Shown piece by piece: positions 1 to 8,549 of a DNA stretch of 64,000 bases. The stretch's first letter is position 1. The number at the start of each line of letters is the position of its first letter. Origin of the DNA: Novosphingobium sp. (lineage in GTDB: Bacteria > Pseudomonadota > Alphaproteobacteria > Sphingomonadales > Sphingomonadaceae); NCBI RefSeq assembly GCF_024642085.1, contig NZ_JAHEBV010000003.1, positions 1 through 64,000 of the forward strand, written 5' to 3'. The notes beneath the pieces were generated by a model. The model was not told the origin of the DNA. It saw only the letters and a program-made list of their open reading frames with translations, and did not search any database. Position numbers and translations under genes: made by a program.

Positions 1-356
1 TCAGCATCGCATCCGGTGACATTGGCATTAAGCCGCGCACCGGGTGCACCGTCGATGTCGACCACGACGGGAACGTAGATGTAGTCTGCACCGTCCTTGG
101 GGTTCTTGTTGCACACCGCAAAGCTGAATACGGTAGCGGTGCCGGGCAACGTCGGCCAGTCGACTTCCTGGCTTGAACACTCTGGGCAATAGGGTGACGG
201 TGGCATCCGGAAATGGCCGCATTTGCCGCACTGGCACGCAGTCAGTCGATGCTCTTTTGCTGCCAGCCAGAACGGCTCGGTGTTCGGGTTGGTGGTTATG
301 CGGATCTGGTCACCCGGCAGCAGCTTGGCCGGACCGTACTTGATGGGCTCGCTCAT
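1..356 (-). CDS. DUF35 Zn-ribbon/OB-fold acyl-CoA-binding protein (partial)
   Basis: This gene runs off the left edge; 118 codons from its ATG are visible. The N-terminal part has a rubredoxin-like zinc ribbon, with CQCGKCG followed about 20 residues later by YCPEC. An OB-fold stretch (FSFAVCNK, then YVPVVVDIDG) follows. DUF35 proteins of this type pair with thiolase-like lipid-transfer proteins and help bind or position the acyl-CoA. Here the gene starts 2 bp after the stop of such a partner, so the two are surely co-transcribed and probably form a complex, as ChsH2-DUF35 does with Ltp2. The C-terminus is unseen, so a fused MaoC domain cannot be excluded. Confidence 0.85.
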   Translation of the reverse strand, partial: MSEPIKYGPAKLLPGDQIRITTNPNTEPFWLAAKEHRLTACQCGKCGHFRMPPSPYCPECSSQEVDWPTLPGTATVFSFAVCNKNPKDGADYIYVPVVVDIDGAPGARLNANVTGCDA

Positions 357-358
357 GA

Positions 359-1576
359 TCAGGCGCTCCTCAGGATCAGACTGGAAACGGGAAGCGATGC
401 GGGGCCACCAGAAACGAGGGCGAATTCCGCATCCTTGACCTGATTGATGGCAGTGCCACGAACCTGCTCAACCCCCTCGACGATGTGTGTCATGCCGATG
501 ATATAGGCTTCGTTGAGGTTGCCGCCGTGAGTGTTGACCGGCACGCCGCCGTTGACCCCCTTGCCGGTGGCCGCGTCGTAGCGGATCTTGCCGGCAAGGA
601 CGTAATCGTTGCCCTCGCCTTTTTCACAAAAACCGTAGTCTTCCAGCTGCATAAGCACCATTGGCGAGAAGTGATCGTAGATCAACGCAACATCCATGTC
701 CTTGGCGGCGAGATCCGATTGGGCCCAGACACGATCCGCGGTGAATTTGTGACCCGAGCTGGCAAAATGGGGATCGGGCATACCCATCCAGGCGAACGCC
801 CGGCCCCATTCACGCTGGCCGCCGTGAGCGCATGCGTGCACCACGGCAGGCTTGTGGCGGCAGTCCTTGGCCCGGTCCATCGTGGTGGTGATCACCGCCA
901 CCGCGCCATCGGTCTCAAGGCAGAAGTCGAGCCGCCGCAGTGGATCTGCGAGCATGACCGAGGCGTCGTATTCCTCCTTGGTCAACGGCGCCTTGCGCAC
1001 CGCTTTGGGCCGATTGTGCGTGTTGGCCCGGGTGGCCATAACAATCTCGCCAAAGGCGTCTTGAGTGGTTCCGTAGAGATGCATGTGACGCCGGGCGAGA
1101 ACACTCATCAGGTGACCTGGTCCGACAAGCCCAGAGGGCTGGAGGAAGCTATTTTCCGGGTTGGGGGCTGACGCTCCAAATACCACGCCGAGCCGATGCT
1201 GAGGCAACTGCTGCAGTGCCATCAGGGTAACCATGTACTTGGCATCTTCATTCATCAGCCCGGCCGTCGCCAAGCCGATTGCGCCAGGGCAGCCGCCGCC
1301 GCCGCTGGTCAGCGAAGCGGAGAACGAGATGTGCGGCATGCCCAGCGTTTCCATCAGGCTCGCCGTGTCGAACTTGTCGAGATAGCCTGCGCCGTTGCTC
1401 GAATAATAGGCGATGCCGTCGATGTCCTTGATCGAGATCCCGGCGTCAGCGCAGGCGTTAAGGATTGCCTCACCCGCCATGTCGTTGATCGTGCGCGGCC
1501 AGCTCTTGCCGCGGACGTAGTAGTCCGTGGCGCCGATCCCCACGACCGCGGTCTTGTCCTGATTTGCCCAGGCCAT
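359..1576 (-). CDS. Thiolase-like lipid-transfer protein (Ltp2/SCP-x thiolase family)
   Basis: This is a 405-residue thiolase-fold protein. The start is the ATG at 1576, giving MAWANQDKTAVVGIG, the usual opening of non-specific lipid-transfer thiolases. Family landmarks are GGGGCPGAIGLA near residue 95, YDHFSP near 300 and NTHGGNLNEAYIIG near 350. Family members either cleave 3-ketoacyl-CoAs or, as Ltp2/Sal-type aldolases, split a beta-hydroxyacyl-CoA side chain by retro-aldol reaction. The immediate downstream DUF35 gene favours the Ltp2-type complex. A cysteine sits near the thiolase nucleophile position, but without an alignment I cannot tell thiolase from aldolase. An operator-like repeat lies 33 bp upstream. 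Confidence 0.85.
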   Translation of the reverse strand: MAWANQDKTAVVGIGATDYYVRGKSWPRTINDMAGEAILNACADAGISIKDIDGIAYYSSNGAGYLDKFDTASLMETLGMPHISFSASLTSGGGGCPGAIGLATAGLMNEDAKYMVTLMALQQLPQHRLGVVFGASAPNPENSFLQPSGLVGPGHLMSVLARRHMHLYGTTQDAFGEIVMATRANTHNRPKAVRKAPLTKEEYDASVMLADPLRRLDFCLETDGAVAVITTTMDRAKDCRHKPAVVHACAHGGQREWGRAFAWMGMPDPHFASSGHKFTADRVWAQSDLAAKDMDVALIYDHFSPMVLMQLEDYGFCEKGEGNDYVLAGKIRYDAATGKGVNGGVPVNTHGGNLNEAYIIGMTHIVEGVEQVRGTAINQVKDAEFALVSGGPASLPVSSLILRSA

Positions 1577-1608
1577 TGGTCATCCTCTCTGACGATTCTT
1601 GTCTTGAA

Positions 1609-1624
1609 ACCTATATAACTAGGT
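1609..1624 (+). promoter_or_regulatory. Cluster operator copy 1
   Basis: The 16-mer ACCTATATAACTAGGT has ACCT/AGGT arms in inverted orientation (flanks extend to AACCT/AGGTT). It is one of nine good copies of the motif in the catabolic region and sits 33 bp upstream of the thiolase-like gene. A role as operator is inferred from recurrence and position. Confidence 0.7.
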
Positions 1625-1667
1625 TTGATATCATCCCGTCAAGCGCTATATCGCGCTGGAGGTCCTG

Positions 1668-2888
1668 TCAGGCGAAATGCAGGCGGCGATATTTACCGCG
1701 GAAGTAGAGCAGCGGGTCGCGGCGGGGCTCGAATTGGGCGCGAACCACTTCGCCCACCAGCACGAAATGATCGCCCCCATCGTGCACCGCGTGGCGCTTG
1801 CACTCGAACGAACCGAGGGATCCGTCGAGCAGCGGCATTCCGGTTTCGCCCGGCGTCCAGGCAGTTGCCGCGAAACGGTCTTCGCCTTTGCCGGCAAACC
1901 GGTTCGAGGCTGGTTGCTGGCTGGTCTGCAGCAGATTGACCGCAAAATGCTCGGCTTCGCGCAGGATCGGCGCGGTCCCGGCATTGTTGGCGATGCACAA
2001 CAGCAACAGCGGCGGATCGAGCGAGACCGAGGTAAAGCTGTTCGCGGTCAACCCGACCGGCTTGTCATCAGGGCCAAGCGCTGTGATCACCGTGATCCCC
2101 GTGGCAAAGCAGCCCATTGCATCACGCAGGGTGCGCGCATCGGACCCGCTGCGAAACTCACTCGCAGCACGGGGCTGCTTGCGTTCGAGGAAGTCGAGCA
2201 GGCTGGCGAGAAAAGCCTCGGTCCGGTCTGTGACCACCAGCAGGTCTGCATCTTCCACCTCGACCACTTCGGCATTGGGCAAGGCAGCATCGAACTCAGC
2301 CGTGCCTTGGGCTCGCTGAACCCACGAGATCCCTCCCCGGATAACTTGCGTGGGAAGGTTGAGGCCCGGCGCAGCGGCAATGAGGCGATCGGCTACCTTC
2401 GCTACGTCGATCCCTGAGATCGCCAGCGGATCCCACCGCGGCTCATGTGCCGACCCAACCTTGCGCAAGCGCTCGCCGATCTTCCGCGCCGTGTCCGCAT
2501 CGCTGCGGACCGGCATGTCGACCAGCACCAGTCCGGCAGCCAGATTTGCGGCATCGGTCGACAAGGCCAACGACGCGATCCACCCACCCAAAGTCGCCGC
2601 GACCACTACCGGCCGCGAACCCATCTGAGCCAGCACGGCGCGAAGGTCCTCAACAAAGGCGTCGATGTCATAGCGCCCGTCGGCCGGCCACTCGCTCGCG
2701 CCATGGCCGCGCAAGTCAATATTGACGACGCGGCGACCGGCTTGGACCAAGGCCTCAGCCACGGTTGACCAAACTGCGCGGGTTTGCCCGGCGCCGTGAA
2801 GCAGCAAGATCGCGGGATCGTTTTCGTCACCGGTGATGTCGGCCTCAAGACGGATCCCGCCGAAGCCCTTGAAACTTGCAGCAGTCAT
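1668..2888 (-). CDS. Fusion of inactive-looking alpha/beta hydrolase and flavin reductase domain
   Basis: I place the start at 2888, where ATG overlaps the TGA of the upstream GntR gene (ATGA); an in-frame ATG at 2918 has no properly spaced ribosome site. The 406-residue product has an alpha/beta-hydrolase domain (about 10-235: LLLHGAGQ, DLRGHGAS) joined to an HpaC/DIM6-like FMN reductase split-barrel domain (about 250-406: FATGITVITA, GLTANSFTSVS, FAVNLL). The nucleophile elbow reads AATLGG, so Thr99 replaces the catalytic Ser, and the usual C-terminal GH motif reads EDAD. The hydrolase half may be a non-catalytic binding domain; the reductase half should supply FMNH2 to an unseen monooxygenase or reduce flavin. 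Confidence 0.8.
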   Translation of the reverse strand: MTAASFKGFGGIRLEADITGDENDPAILLLHGAGQTRAVWSTVAEALVQAGRRVVNIDLRGHGASEWPADGRYDIDAFVEDLRAVLAQMGSRPVVVAATLGGWIASLALSTDAANLAAGLVLVDMPVRSDADTARKIGERLRKVGSAHEPRWDPLAISGIDVAKVADRLIAAAPGLNLPTQVIRGGISWVQRAQGTAEFDAALPNAEVVEVEDADLLVVTDRTEAFLASLLDFLERKQPRAASEFRSGSDARTLRDAMGCFATGITVITALGPDDKPVGLTANSFTSVSLDPPLLLLCIANNAGTAPILREAEHFAVNLLQTSQQPASNRFAGKGEDRFAATAWTPGETGMPLLDGSLGSFECKRHAVHDGGDHFVLVGEVVRAQFEPRRDPLLYFRGKYRRLHFA

Positions 2889-3586
2889 GCCGCCACCGGC
2901 AACAATTGGGCAATCCATTCCTGCATGGTCGCCGAGCGGCGGCGCATCATCACTCGCGCGACTTCAGGATCGCGATCGAGGATTGCCTGGATCAGTTGTT
3001 GCTGCAATCTGCGCGCGGTCGCGCGTTGGTCAGGCAGTCGGTAGAGCCCAATCCCTTGCTCTTCCATACCGAATGAAAATCCGATCGCCATGACCAGTTC
3101 GATCGCTGGATTGCCGCTCATCGCCGAGATCAGCCCTACGAGTTCACCTTCGGCTTTGATCAGGCTTCCAGCGCTGTCGTTGTGGTCAATCCGCGTCAGC
3201 AAATCTTCGAGCTGCCCAAGCATTGCGGGATCACTGCAAGTGCAAGCCTGCGCACCAGCTTCTTCCGAAACCAGGCCGCTGACCACCATGATGTGCTGCA
3301 GCGTGCCGCCTTTGAGCCGAATATAGCGCGCGAGCGTGCGGATGGCGTCGCTGGCGTCCGGACGACTGGCATAAAACCCGCCCTTGATCCCGCGGCGGAC
3401 CGAAATGAGCCGGTCGTTCTCAGCGATCTTTGCGGCCTGGCGCAAGGTCGGCCGGCTGACCTTGAAGCGGCTCAGCAATTCGTCTTCCGCGCCAATAAAG
3501 GCTCCGTCGTCGCTGGCCAAGCTCAGCCGGGCGAGTTCACGGGCGGTGCGGACTGCCAAGGTCTCGGTTTGAACGGCTTGCTGCAT
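2885..3586 (-). CDS. GntR-family transcriptional regulator (FadR/FCD type)
   Basis: The product is 233 residues. An N-terminal winged helix (recognition region FKVSRPTLRQAAKIAENDR, about 45-65, then a wing ending RRGIKGGF) precedes a helical FCD-like effector domain (about 90-225). FadR-type GntR proteins usually bind acyl or organic-acid ligands and release operators with a GT-n3-AC core. The gene is transcribed away from the amidohydrolase at 3712, with a cluster operator (GTATAAC core) in between, so autoregulation and control of the wider region are plausible. Its stop overlaps the start of the hydrolase-reductase fusion. Confidence 0.85.
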   Translation of the reverse strand: MQQAVQTETLAVRTARELARLSLASDDGAFIGAEDELLSRFKVSRPTLRQAAKIAENDRLISVRRGIKGGFYASRPDASDAIRTLARYIRLKGGTLQHIMVVSGLVSEEAGAQACTCSDPAMLGQLEDLLTRIDHNDSAGSLIKAEGELVGLISAMSGNPAIELVMAIGFSFGMEEQGIGLYRLPDQRATARRLQQQLIQAILDRDPEVARVMMRRRSATMQEWIAQLLPVAA

Positions 3587-3654
3587 CTTGCCCTCCCTAT
3601 TAGATACCTTTTTATGAGCATATTTGCGCTGCGTCCAGCCCGAAGCTTGCGCTG

Positions 3655-3670
3655 ACCTGTATAACTAGGT
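3655..3670 (+). promoter_or_regulatory. Cluster operator copy 2
   Basis: ACCTGTATAACTAGGT lies between the divergent GntR gene (3586) and the amidohydrolase (3712). It contains the GT-ATA-AC core typical of FadR-type GntR operators and ends 41 bp before the GTG start at 3712. Confidence 0.75.
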
Positions 3671-3711
3671 ATTCTTTTGCAATAAACAGAGTCGAATCGG
3701 GAGAATGTGCC

Positions 3712-4848
3712 GTGAAACCTTTCGTGTTCAGCGCCGACAGCCACATCATGGAGCCGCCGTCGATCTTTCTCGATGGCTTGCCCGCCAGTCTCAAGCAGCA
3801 TGCGATTCACAGCCGCAAGGAAGGTGACTTCCTGATTACGGGGACCGCCGAAAAGACGATCTATCGCCTGCGCGTCGGCCAACACCGTGAAAAGGCCCTG
3901 GGTGACAACGAGCGCAAAGGCATCCGCGAAATTCCCGGGCGTCTCGAGGATATGGAGCTGGAAGGGATTGATTCAGAGATCTGCTTCCCCAGCCTTGGCT
4001 TGTGGCTGTACTGCCTCGACAGCCCCGATGCCGAGGCCGCCTCGGCGCGGCTTTACAACGACTGGAACAACGAATTCCTCGGCGGGCATCCCGAACGCTT
4101 CGTGCGCTGCGGCATGCTGCCAGTGCTAGATTTCTCGAACACCATTGCCGAGATCGAATATCTTGCCGGTAAAGGCTTTACTGCAGCGATGCTGCCGGCG
4201 GTCACTCCGCCTAACTTGCCAAAATACAATGACGAAAAATGGGATCCGGTCTTCGCCAAGGCAGCGGCGCTCGGGATCGTGTTCGTCATGCACACCGGGA
4301 CCGGGCTCGAAACCGTGGTGATCGAACGTGGGCCAGGCGCTGGGATCATCAACTACACCAATCAGGCGATGGATGCCCAGAACTCGGTGCAATATCTCGT
4401 CGCTGGCGGTGTGCTCGATCGCAACCAGGGCGCCAAGGTAGCGTTCATCGAAGCTGGAGCGAGTTGGCTTTGCGCCTTGGCCGAGCGGATGGATGAAGTC
4501 GCCGAAGCGCACCATAACTTCGTCTTCCCGAAGCTGTCGCGCCATCCCAGCCAGATCGTCGACGATCAGGTCTATGCCAGCTTCCAGCATGACCGCGCCT
4601 GCATAACTGCTGCCGCAGGGCGCCTGCGCGGCGCCAAGAACGTGATGTGGGGATCAGACTACCCTCACGCCGAGGGGACCTTCCCGATCAGCCGCCCGAT
4701 CCAGGAGGAACTGTTCGAAAATCTCGAAGTGCCCGAAGATGTGCGGCTCAATATCCTTGGTCTCAACGCGGCAAAGCTGTTCCGCATCGAGCCGAAGGTA
4801 CACACCAGCGAGGTCGGTAGCGCAGCCCGGCTCGAGGCTGCCCGCTAG
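3712..4848 (+). CDS. Amidohydrolase-2 family metal-dependent hydrolase
   Basis: The product is 378 residues, starting at a GTG behind GGGAG. The TIM-barrel amidohydrolase-2 (ACMSD-like) signatures are the N-terminal metal motif SADSHIMEPP (DxH), FVMHTG near residue 200 and WGSDYPHAEGTFP near 315, where Asp is a conserved metal or catalytic residue. The family covers decarboxylases, hydratases and C-C or C-N hydrolases, so the reaction cannot be named. It has a paralogue at 5138 with shared blocks such as VAGGVLDRN and HPSQIV/LPSQIV. It lies directly under a cluster operator and opposite a GntR regulator. Confidence 0.85.
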   Translation: MKPFVFSADSHIMEPPSIFLDGLPASLKQHAIHSRKEGDFLITGTAEKTIYRLRVGQHREKALGDNERKGIREIPGRLEDMELEGIDSEICFPSLGLWLYCLDSPDAEAASARLYNDWNNEFLGGHPERFVRCGMLPVLDFSNTIAEIEYLAGKGFTAAMLPAVTPPNLPKYNDEKWDPVFAKAAALGIVFVMHTGTGLETVVIERGPGAGIINYTNQAMDAQNSVQYLVAGGVLDRNQGAKVAFIEAGASWLCALAERMDEVAEAHHNFVFPKLSRHPSQIVDDQVYASFQHDRACITAAAGRLRGAKNVMWGSDYPHAEGTFPISRPIQEELFENLEVPEDVRLNILGLNAAKLFRIEPKVHTSEVGSAARLEAAR

Positions 4849-5049
4849 GACAACCAAAACCAGTCGGGTCGCAACTCGGTCCTTTTCTCTCAAGCGAGGG
4901 CTAAGTCACGATCACAAACTCCGATGGAATGCAGACAGATCCAGTCTTGCGTTCCGCCGTGGCAACGCTGTGCCGTGAATGATTTGATCGCGCCACAAAC
5001 GCATTTAGAAATATCTATAATTCGCGATCTGTTCGCCGATTTGATGAAT

Positions 5050-5065
5050 ATCAAATATAACAGGT
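5050..5065 (+). promoter_or_regulatory. Weak cluster-operator-like site
   Basis: ATCAAATATAACAGGT in the 289-bp gap 4849-5137 resembles the right half of the cluster operator with one base missing. It lies 73 bp before the second amidohydrolase. Nothing else recognisable is in the gap; the stretch 5010-5070 is AT-rich and promoter-like. Confidence 0.3.
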
Positions 5066-5137
5066 ACCTCTTTAGGCACTTTTCGAAATAGCCGGAGCGA
5101 ACCGATTCGCGATCAAGCCGGGCTTTGGAGGATTGCC

Positions 5138-6352
5138 ATGACCGATACTCTTCGTCCTTTCGTATTCAGCTGCGATGCGCATGTGGCTGAACCGCCCGAC
5201 CTGTTCAGCAAGAACATGCCCGATCACCTCAAGCCGTTCGTGATTCACAGCGAAGCCGACGGCAACATTCGCATTACCAAGATCGGTGAGCAGGTGATCC
5301 TCAAGATTTGGACCAACTTCCATAGCCACAAGACCGGCGCGACCGACAAGGACTTCAGCGAGCAGGCCGCCGATCGGTCATGCACTGATGCCAAGGACAA
5401 TTTCGTGTCCGATTGCGCGGTCGATACCCAGCGCCGCGGTGCACGCGATCTCCAACTCCGTCTCGCCGACATGGACCGCGACGGCGTAGATGCCGAGCTG
5501 GTGTTTCCCTCGCTCGGCCTGATGCTCCCGCGCATTGCAGACCGCGAAGGTCAACGGACAGCTTGCCAGATCTGGAACGACTGGGCCTGGGATTACTGTG
5601 CGCCGGTCCGTGACCGTTTGGTGCCGGCGGCCATGATCCCGTGCATCGATTTCGACGATGCGCTGGCCGAGTGCAAGCGCGCTGCCGACAAGGGCTTTGC
5701 CGCCTTCTGTTTGTGGGGAGGTCTGGGCAACTACAACGACCCGCGCTGGGACGCGATCTTCGCTTTCGCCGGCGAGCAAGGCATTCCATTGGTGTTCCAC
5801 ACCGGGGTCGGCGACATCAACATCCGTGCGCTCAAGGGCCCGGGCGGCGCGCTGTACAACTATACCCGGCAGATGAATGACGCGGTCGACGTGATTACCC
5901 AGCTCGTCGCCGGCGGGGTGCTCGATCGCAACCCGAAGTCGCAAATCCTGTTTGCCGAGCACAGCGCGGGTTGGCTGTGGGGCCTGGCTGAACGGATGGA
6001 TGAGGTCTACAACGGCCATGCCCCGTCGATCGAACCCAAGCTGTCACGCCTGCCGAGCCAGATCGTGCGCGATCAGGTCCACTGCGCGCTGCAGAATGAC
6101 GCCAACTCTTCGATGGCGATCCGCAAAGGCGTCGGCATCGAAGCGCTATTGTTCGCCACCGACTATCCGCATGCCGAAGGGACGTTCCCGTTTTCGAAGC
6201 AAGTTGTCGCCAAAATGATCAGCGATAACCCCGAGGTCACCACTGACGAACTTGTCGCGGTCCTCGGCGGTAACGCAGCCAAGCTGTTCAAGCGCGCCAA
6301 TCTGCAACCCCAGGTCGATGCCCGCCGTGAGGAACTGATGGCTATGGCCTGA
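5138..6352 (+). CDS. Amidohydrolase-2 family metal-dependent hydrolase (paralogue)
   Basis: The product is 404 residues; ATG follows a TTTGGAGG ribosome site. It carries the same architecture as the 3712 product: SCDAHVAEPP at the N-terminus (DxH), VFHTGV near 225, LFAEHSAGW near 275 and FATDYPHAEGTFPF near 345. The extra length comes mainly from an insertion around residues 75-100. It is a diverged tandem duplicate; the two may act on successive intermediates or form a heteromer. The gene is monocistronic, ended by a strong hairpin terminator. Confidence 0.85.
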   Translation: MTDTLRPFVFSCDAHVAEPPDLFSKNMPDHLKPFVIHSEADGNIRITKIGEQVILKIWTNFHSHKTGATDKDFSEQAADRSCTDAKDNFVSDCAVDTQRRGARDLQLRLADMDRDGVDAELVFPSLGLMLPRIADREGQRTACQIWNDWAWDYCAPVRDRLVPAAMIPCIDFDDALAECKRAADKGFAAFCLWGGLGNYNDPRWDAIFAFAGEQGIPLVFHTGVGDINIRALKGPGGALYNYTRQMNDAVDVITQLVAGGVLDRNPKSQILFAEHSAGWLWGLAERMDEVYNGHAPSIEPKLSRLPSQIVRDQVHCALQNDANSSMAIRKGVGIEALLFATDYPHAEGTFPFSKQVVAKMISDNPEVTTDELVAVLGGNAAKLFKRANLQPQVDARREELMAMA

Positions 6353-6379
6353 TTAGCTCGCGTATCGATCTCCCAGCCT

Positions 6380-6416
6380 GGCCTCGCCGGATCACTCCCC
6401 GGCGGGGCCATTTTTT
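6380..6416 (+). terminator. Rho-independent terminator after second amidohydrolase
   Basis: GGCCTCGCCGG at 6380-6390 pairs with CCGGCGGGGCC at 6399-6409, followed by ATTTTTT. It separates the plus-strand amidohydrolase from the convergent crotonase gene. Confidence 0.85.
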
Positions 6417-6421
6417 GTCGG

Positions 6422-7201
6422 TCAGGAACCTTTCCACACCGGCGCGCGCTTTTCGGCGAAGGCACGCGGACCCTCACGCGCATCTTCGCTGTTACGCCAG
6501 GCATCGAATGCAGGGTAACTGACCTGGGCATGCATTGCGGCGGCGAGATCCGGCTCACCCAGTCCGCGCATCACGGCTTCTTTCGATGCGCGGATCGACA
6601 TCGGAGATGCCTTGAGTATTGCATCGCACCAGCGGGTGACGGCCTGACCCAAATCGGCAACGGCCACGACCTCGTTGACGAAGCCAAGCCGCTCGCCTTC
6701 GCGCGCATCGACCCGGCGCGAGGCGAGGATCATGCCCATCGCTTGTTTGAGCCCGATTTGCCGCGCCAAACGGTGCAGGCCGCCGCCCAGAGCGACCGCT
6801 CCAACCAGTGGCTCTGGCAAAGCGAACACCGCGCTTTCAGCGGCGATGATAATATCGCAGGCCAAAGCCAGTTCGAACCCGCCGCCCATCGCCACGCCAT
6901 TCACTGCGGCGATGAACGGCTTGGGGCAATCGAAGCGCTCGATCAGACCTGCATATCCATGAGCGGGATAGCCGCGGTGCACCCCGTCGGCCACCGCCGC
7001 CTTCAAATCGGACCCGGCGCAGAAGGCGCGGTCGCCGGCACCGGTGATGACGCAAATCCCCTGCGCCGGGTCGGCAGCGAAATGGTTGAAAGCGGCTTCC
7101 AGTTCGTCATGCATGTCGGGATTTATGGCATTGAGCACTGCGGGCCGATTGAGCGTGACCGTCGTTGTGCCGCCAGTACGTTCGACTGTGATGAATTCCA
7201 T
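6422..7201 (-). CDS. Enoyl-CoA hydratase/isomerase (crotonase)
   Basis: This 259-residue crotonase-fold protein has the oxyanion-hole stretches AFCAGSDLKA (about 60-70) and NGVAMGGGFELALACD (about 100-115). Both catalytic glutamates expected of a hydratase are present (GGGFE and LPEPLVGAV). The likely reaction is hydration of a 2-enoyl-CoA, or double-bond isomerisation. It is the last gene of a minus-strand group behind the TonB receptor and MFS carrier, 9 bp after the MFS stop. Confidence 0.85.
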   Translation of the reverse strand: MEFITVERTGGTTTVTLNRPAVLNAINPDMHDELEAAFNHFAADPAQGICVITGAGDRAFCAGSDLKAAVADGVHRGYPAHGYAGLIERFDCPKPFIAAVNGVAMGGGFELALACDIIIAAESAVFALPEPLVGAVALGGGLHRLARQIGLKQAMGMILASRRVDAREGERLGFVNEVVAVADLGQAVTRWCDAILKASPMSIRASKEAVMRGLGEPDLAAAMHAQVSYPAFDAWRNSEDAREGPRAFAEKRAPVWKGS

Positions 7202-7210
7202 TGCAGTGCC

Positions 7211-8464
7211 CTATGTTGCGATTGTCTTTGGTTTGGCCGCTCGGGTTTCTCGAAGCAAGCACGCCGCGCCGGCTCCCAGCAGTGCGAGCCCGCACAAGAC
7301 CGACAGGCCCAGCGAATAGCTTCCGCTTACTTCCTTGAGCCGCGCCACCATTGGCGGCGCGAGCGACGCAACCGGCGGGAACATGCAGACAAGTCCAAAA
7401 GCCCGGCCAAACCCTTCTCGCCCGAATTCCGCTGCAGTGGCCGAGGCAAGCAGGGTCCACACTCCAGCCGACAAGCCGATCAGTACGAAGGCAACGAACA
7501 GCAATGGCAGATTGCCCGATGAATTGACCAGCGCCGCCAAGCCGCCGGCACAAAGCAATGAGGTCACGATCATCGGGACGCGGTTGCCAAAACGATCCGC
7601 TGCCACCCCGGCCACAAGTTTGGCGCTTAAAGCGGAAATGCTCAGCACCGCGATCATGAGTCCGGCCACTTTGGCTGAAAAGCCGTAGCTGGTCACAATC
7701 GGAGCCAGGTTCACTGTCATGGAAATAGCTGCGCCCTGGATCGGTACGAACACGAACACGGTGACCCAGAAATTAGGCCGGCTGAAAACCTGCTTCACGG
7801 TGAGCTGGGATTTGAGAGCATGGTTGCCCTGCCCGGCAAGATAGACCGCGCCCTCCTCGGCGGTAGGCCGGTCGCGCATGAAGATAAGCACCAACGGCAG
7901 GATTGCGAACAAGATCAGGCCGGCAAAGATGCGCCAGATGACCCGCCAGCCCAACGTCGGCAGAAGCCAGACGATGAGCGACGGAAACAGCACGCCTGCC
8001 AACGCCAGACCAAACGCGGTCAGACCCATCGCCAGACCGACCCGGTGGATGAACCAGCGCGAGACGATAGTCTGCGAGGGGATGCCCGAGGAGAAAGTGA
8101 TCGCGGCGGGAAGCAGCAGCGCATAAAGCCACACGATCGCCCAACCCGTTTCCACGAAGCTAAGGATAACGTGAAAGGCCGCGAGCAAGACCAGCATCAC
8201 GGCGAGCAACCACTTCGCCGAATAGCGCGCGGCGACCCGGCCTGCGAAGGGTGCACACAGCGCGCAACCCACGCTGAATACGGTTATGCCAAAGGCAAAG
8301 TCGCTAACCGGCAAGCCGAATTCGCGGGTCCAGTCATGCAGAAACAACGAGAAGCAGTTCAGTGTGATACCTAGCCCGGCAATCTGGACCAGCACGCACA
8401 GCCCGACAATGTTCCAGCCGTGGTACCAGCGCGGCAGCGGCAGACGCGGGTGATTCTCCGGCAC
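7211..8464 (-). CDS. MFS transporter
   Basis: The product is 417 residues with about 12 hydrophobic segments, starting at GTG behind GGGAG. It opens RWYHGWNIVGLCVLVQ, typical of monocarboxylate or oxalate/formate-antiporter-type MFS carriers, and has the loop 2-3 region AGRVAARYSAKW. Its position after a TonB receptor and before a crotonase suggests inner-membrane uptake of the cluster substrate or a carboxylate intermediate. Substrate specificity is not readable. Confidence 0.85.
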   Translation of the reverse strand: MPENHPRLPLPRWYHGWNIVGLCVLVQIAGLGITLNCFSLFLHDWTREFGLPVSDFAFGITVFSVGCALCAPFAGRVAARYSAKWLLAVMLVLLAAFHVILSFVETGWAIVWLYALLLPAAITFSSGIPSQTIVSRWFIHRVGLAMGLTAFGLALAGVLFPSLIVWLLPTLGWRVIWRIFAGLILFAILPLVLIFMRDRPTAEEGAVYLAGQGNHALKSQLTVKQVFSRPNFWVTVFVFVPIQGAAISMTVNLAPIVTSYGFSAKVAGLMIAVLSISALSAKLVAGVAADRFGNRVPMIVTSLLCAGGLAALVNSSGNLPLLFVAFVLIGLSAGVWTLLASATAAEFGREGFGRAFGLVCMFPPVASLAPPMVARLKEVSGSYSLGLSVLCGLALLGAGAACLLRETRAAKPKTIAT

Positions 8465-8479
8465 GGCAGTTCTCCCATG

Positions 8480-8512
8480 AAAAAGGGGAAGGACGATTGC
8501 TCGCCCCTCCCC
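8480..8512 (-). terminator. Probable terminator between TonB receptor and MFS gene
   Basis: Read on the minus strand, a G-rich arm (8506-8512) pairs with CCTTCCCC (8485-8492, one bulge), followed by five T (8484-8480). It lies 38 bp after the TonB-receptor stop and could reduce read-through into the MFS gene. Confidence 0.5.
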
Positions 8513-8549
8513 CTATTTTATCAGCTCGCTTGCGCGGGCAAGGTCTTGA

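Noticed and set aside
4849..5137. Possible small gene in the gap between the amidohydrolases
   Set aside because: Open frames there have no ribosome site and the sequence becomes AT-rich towards the next start, as expected for a promoter.
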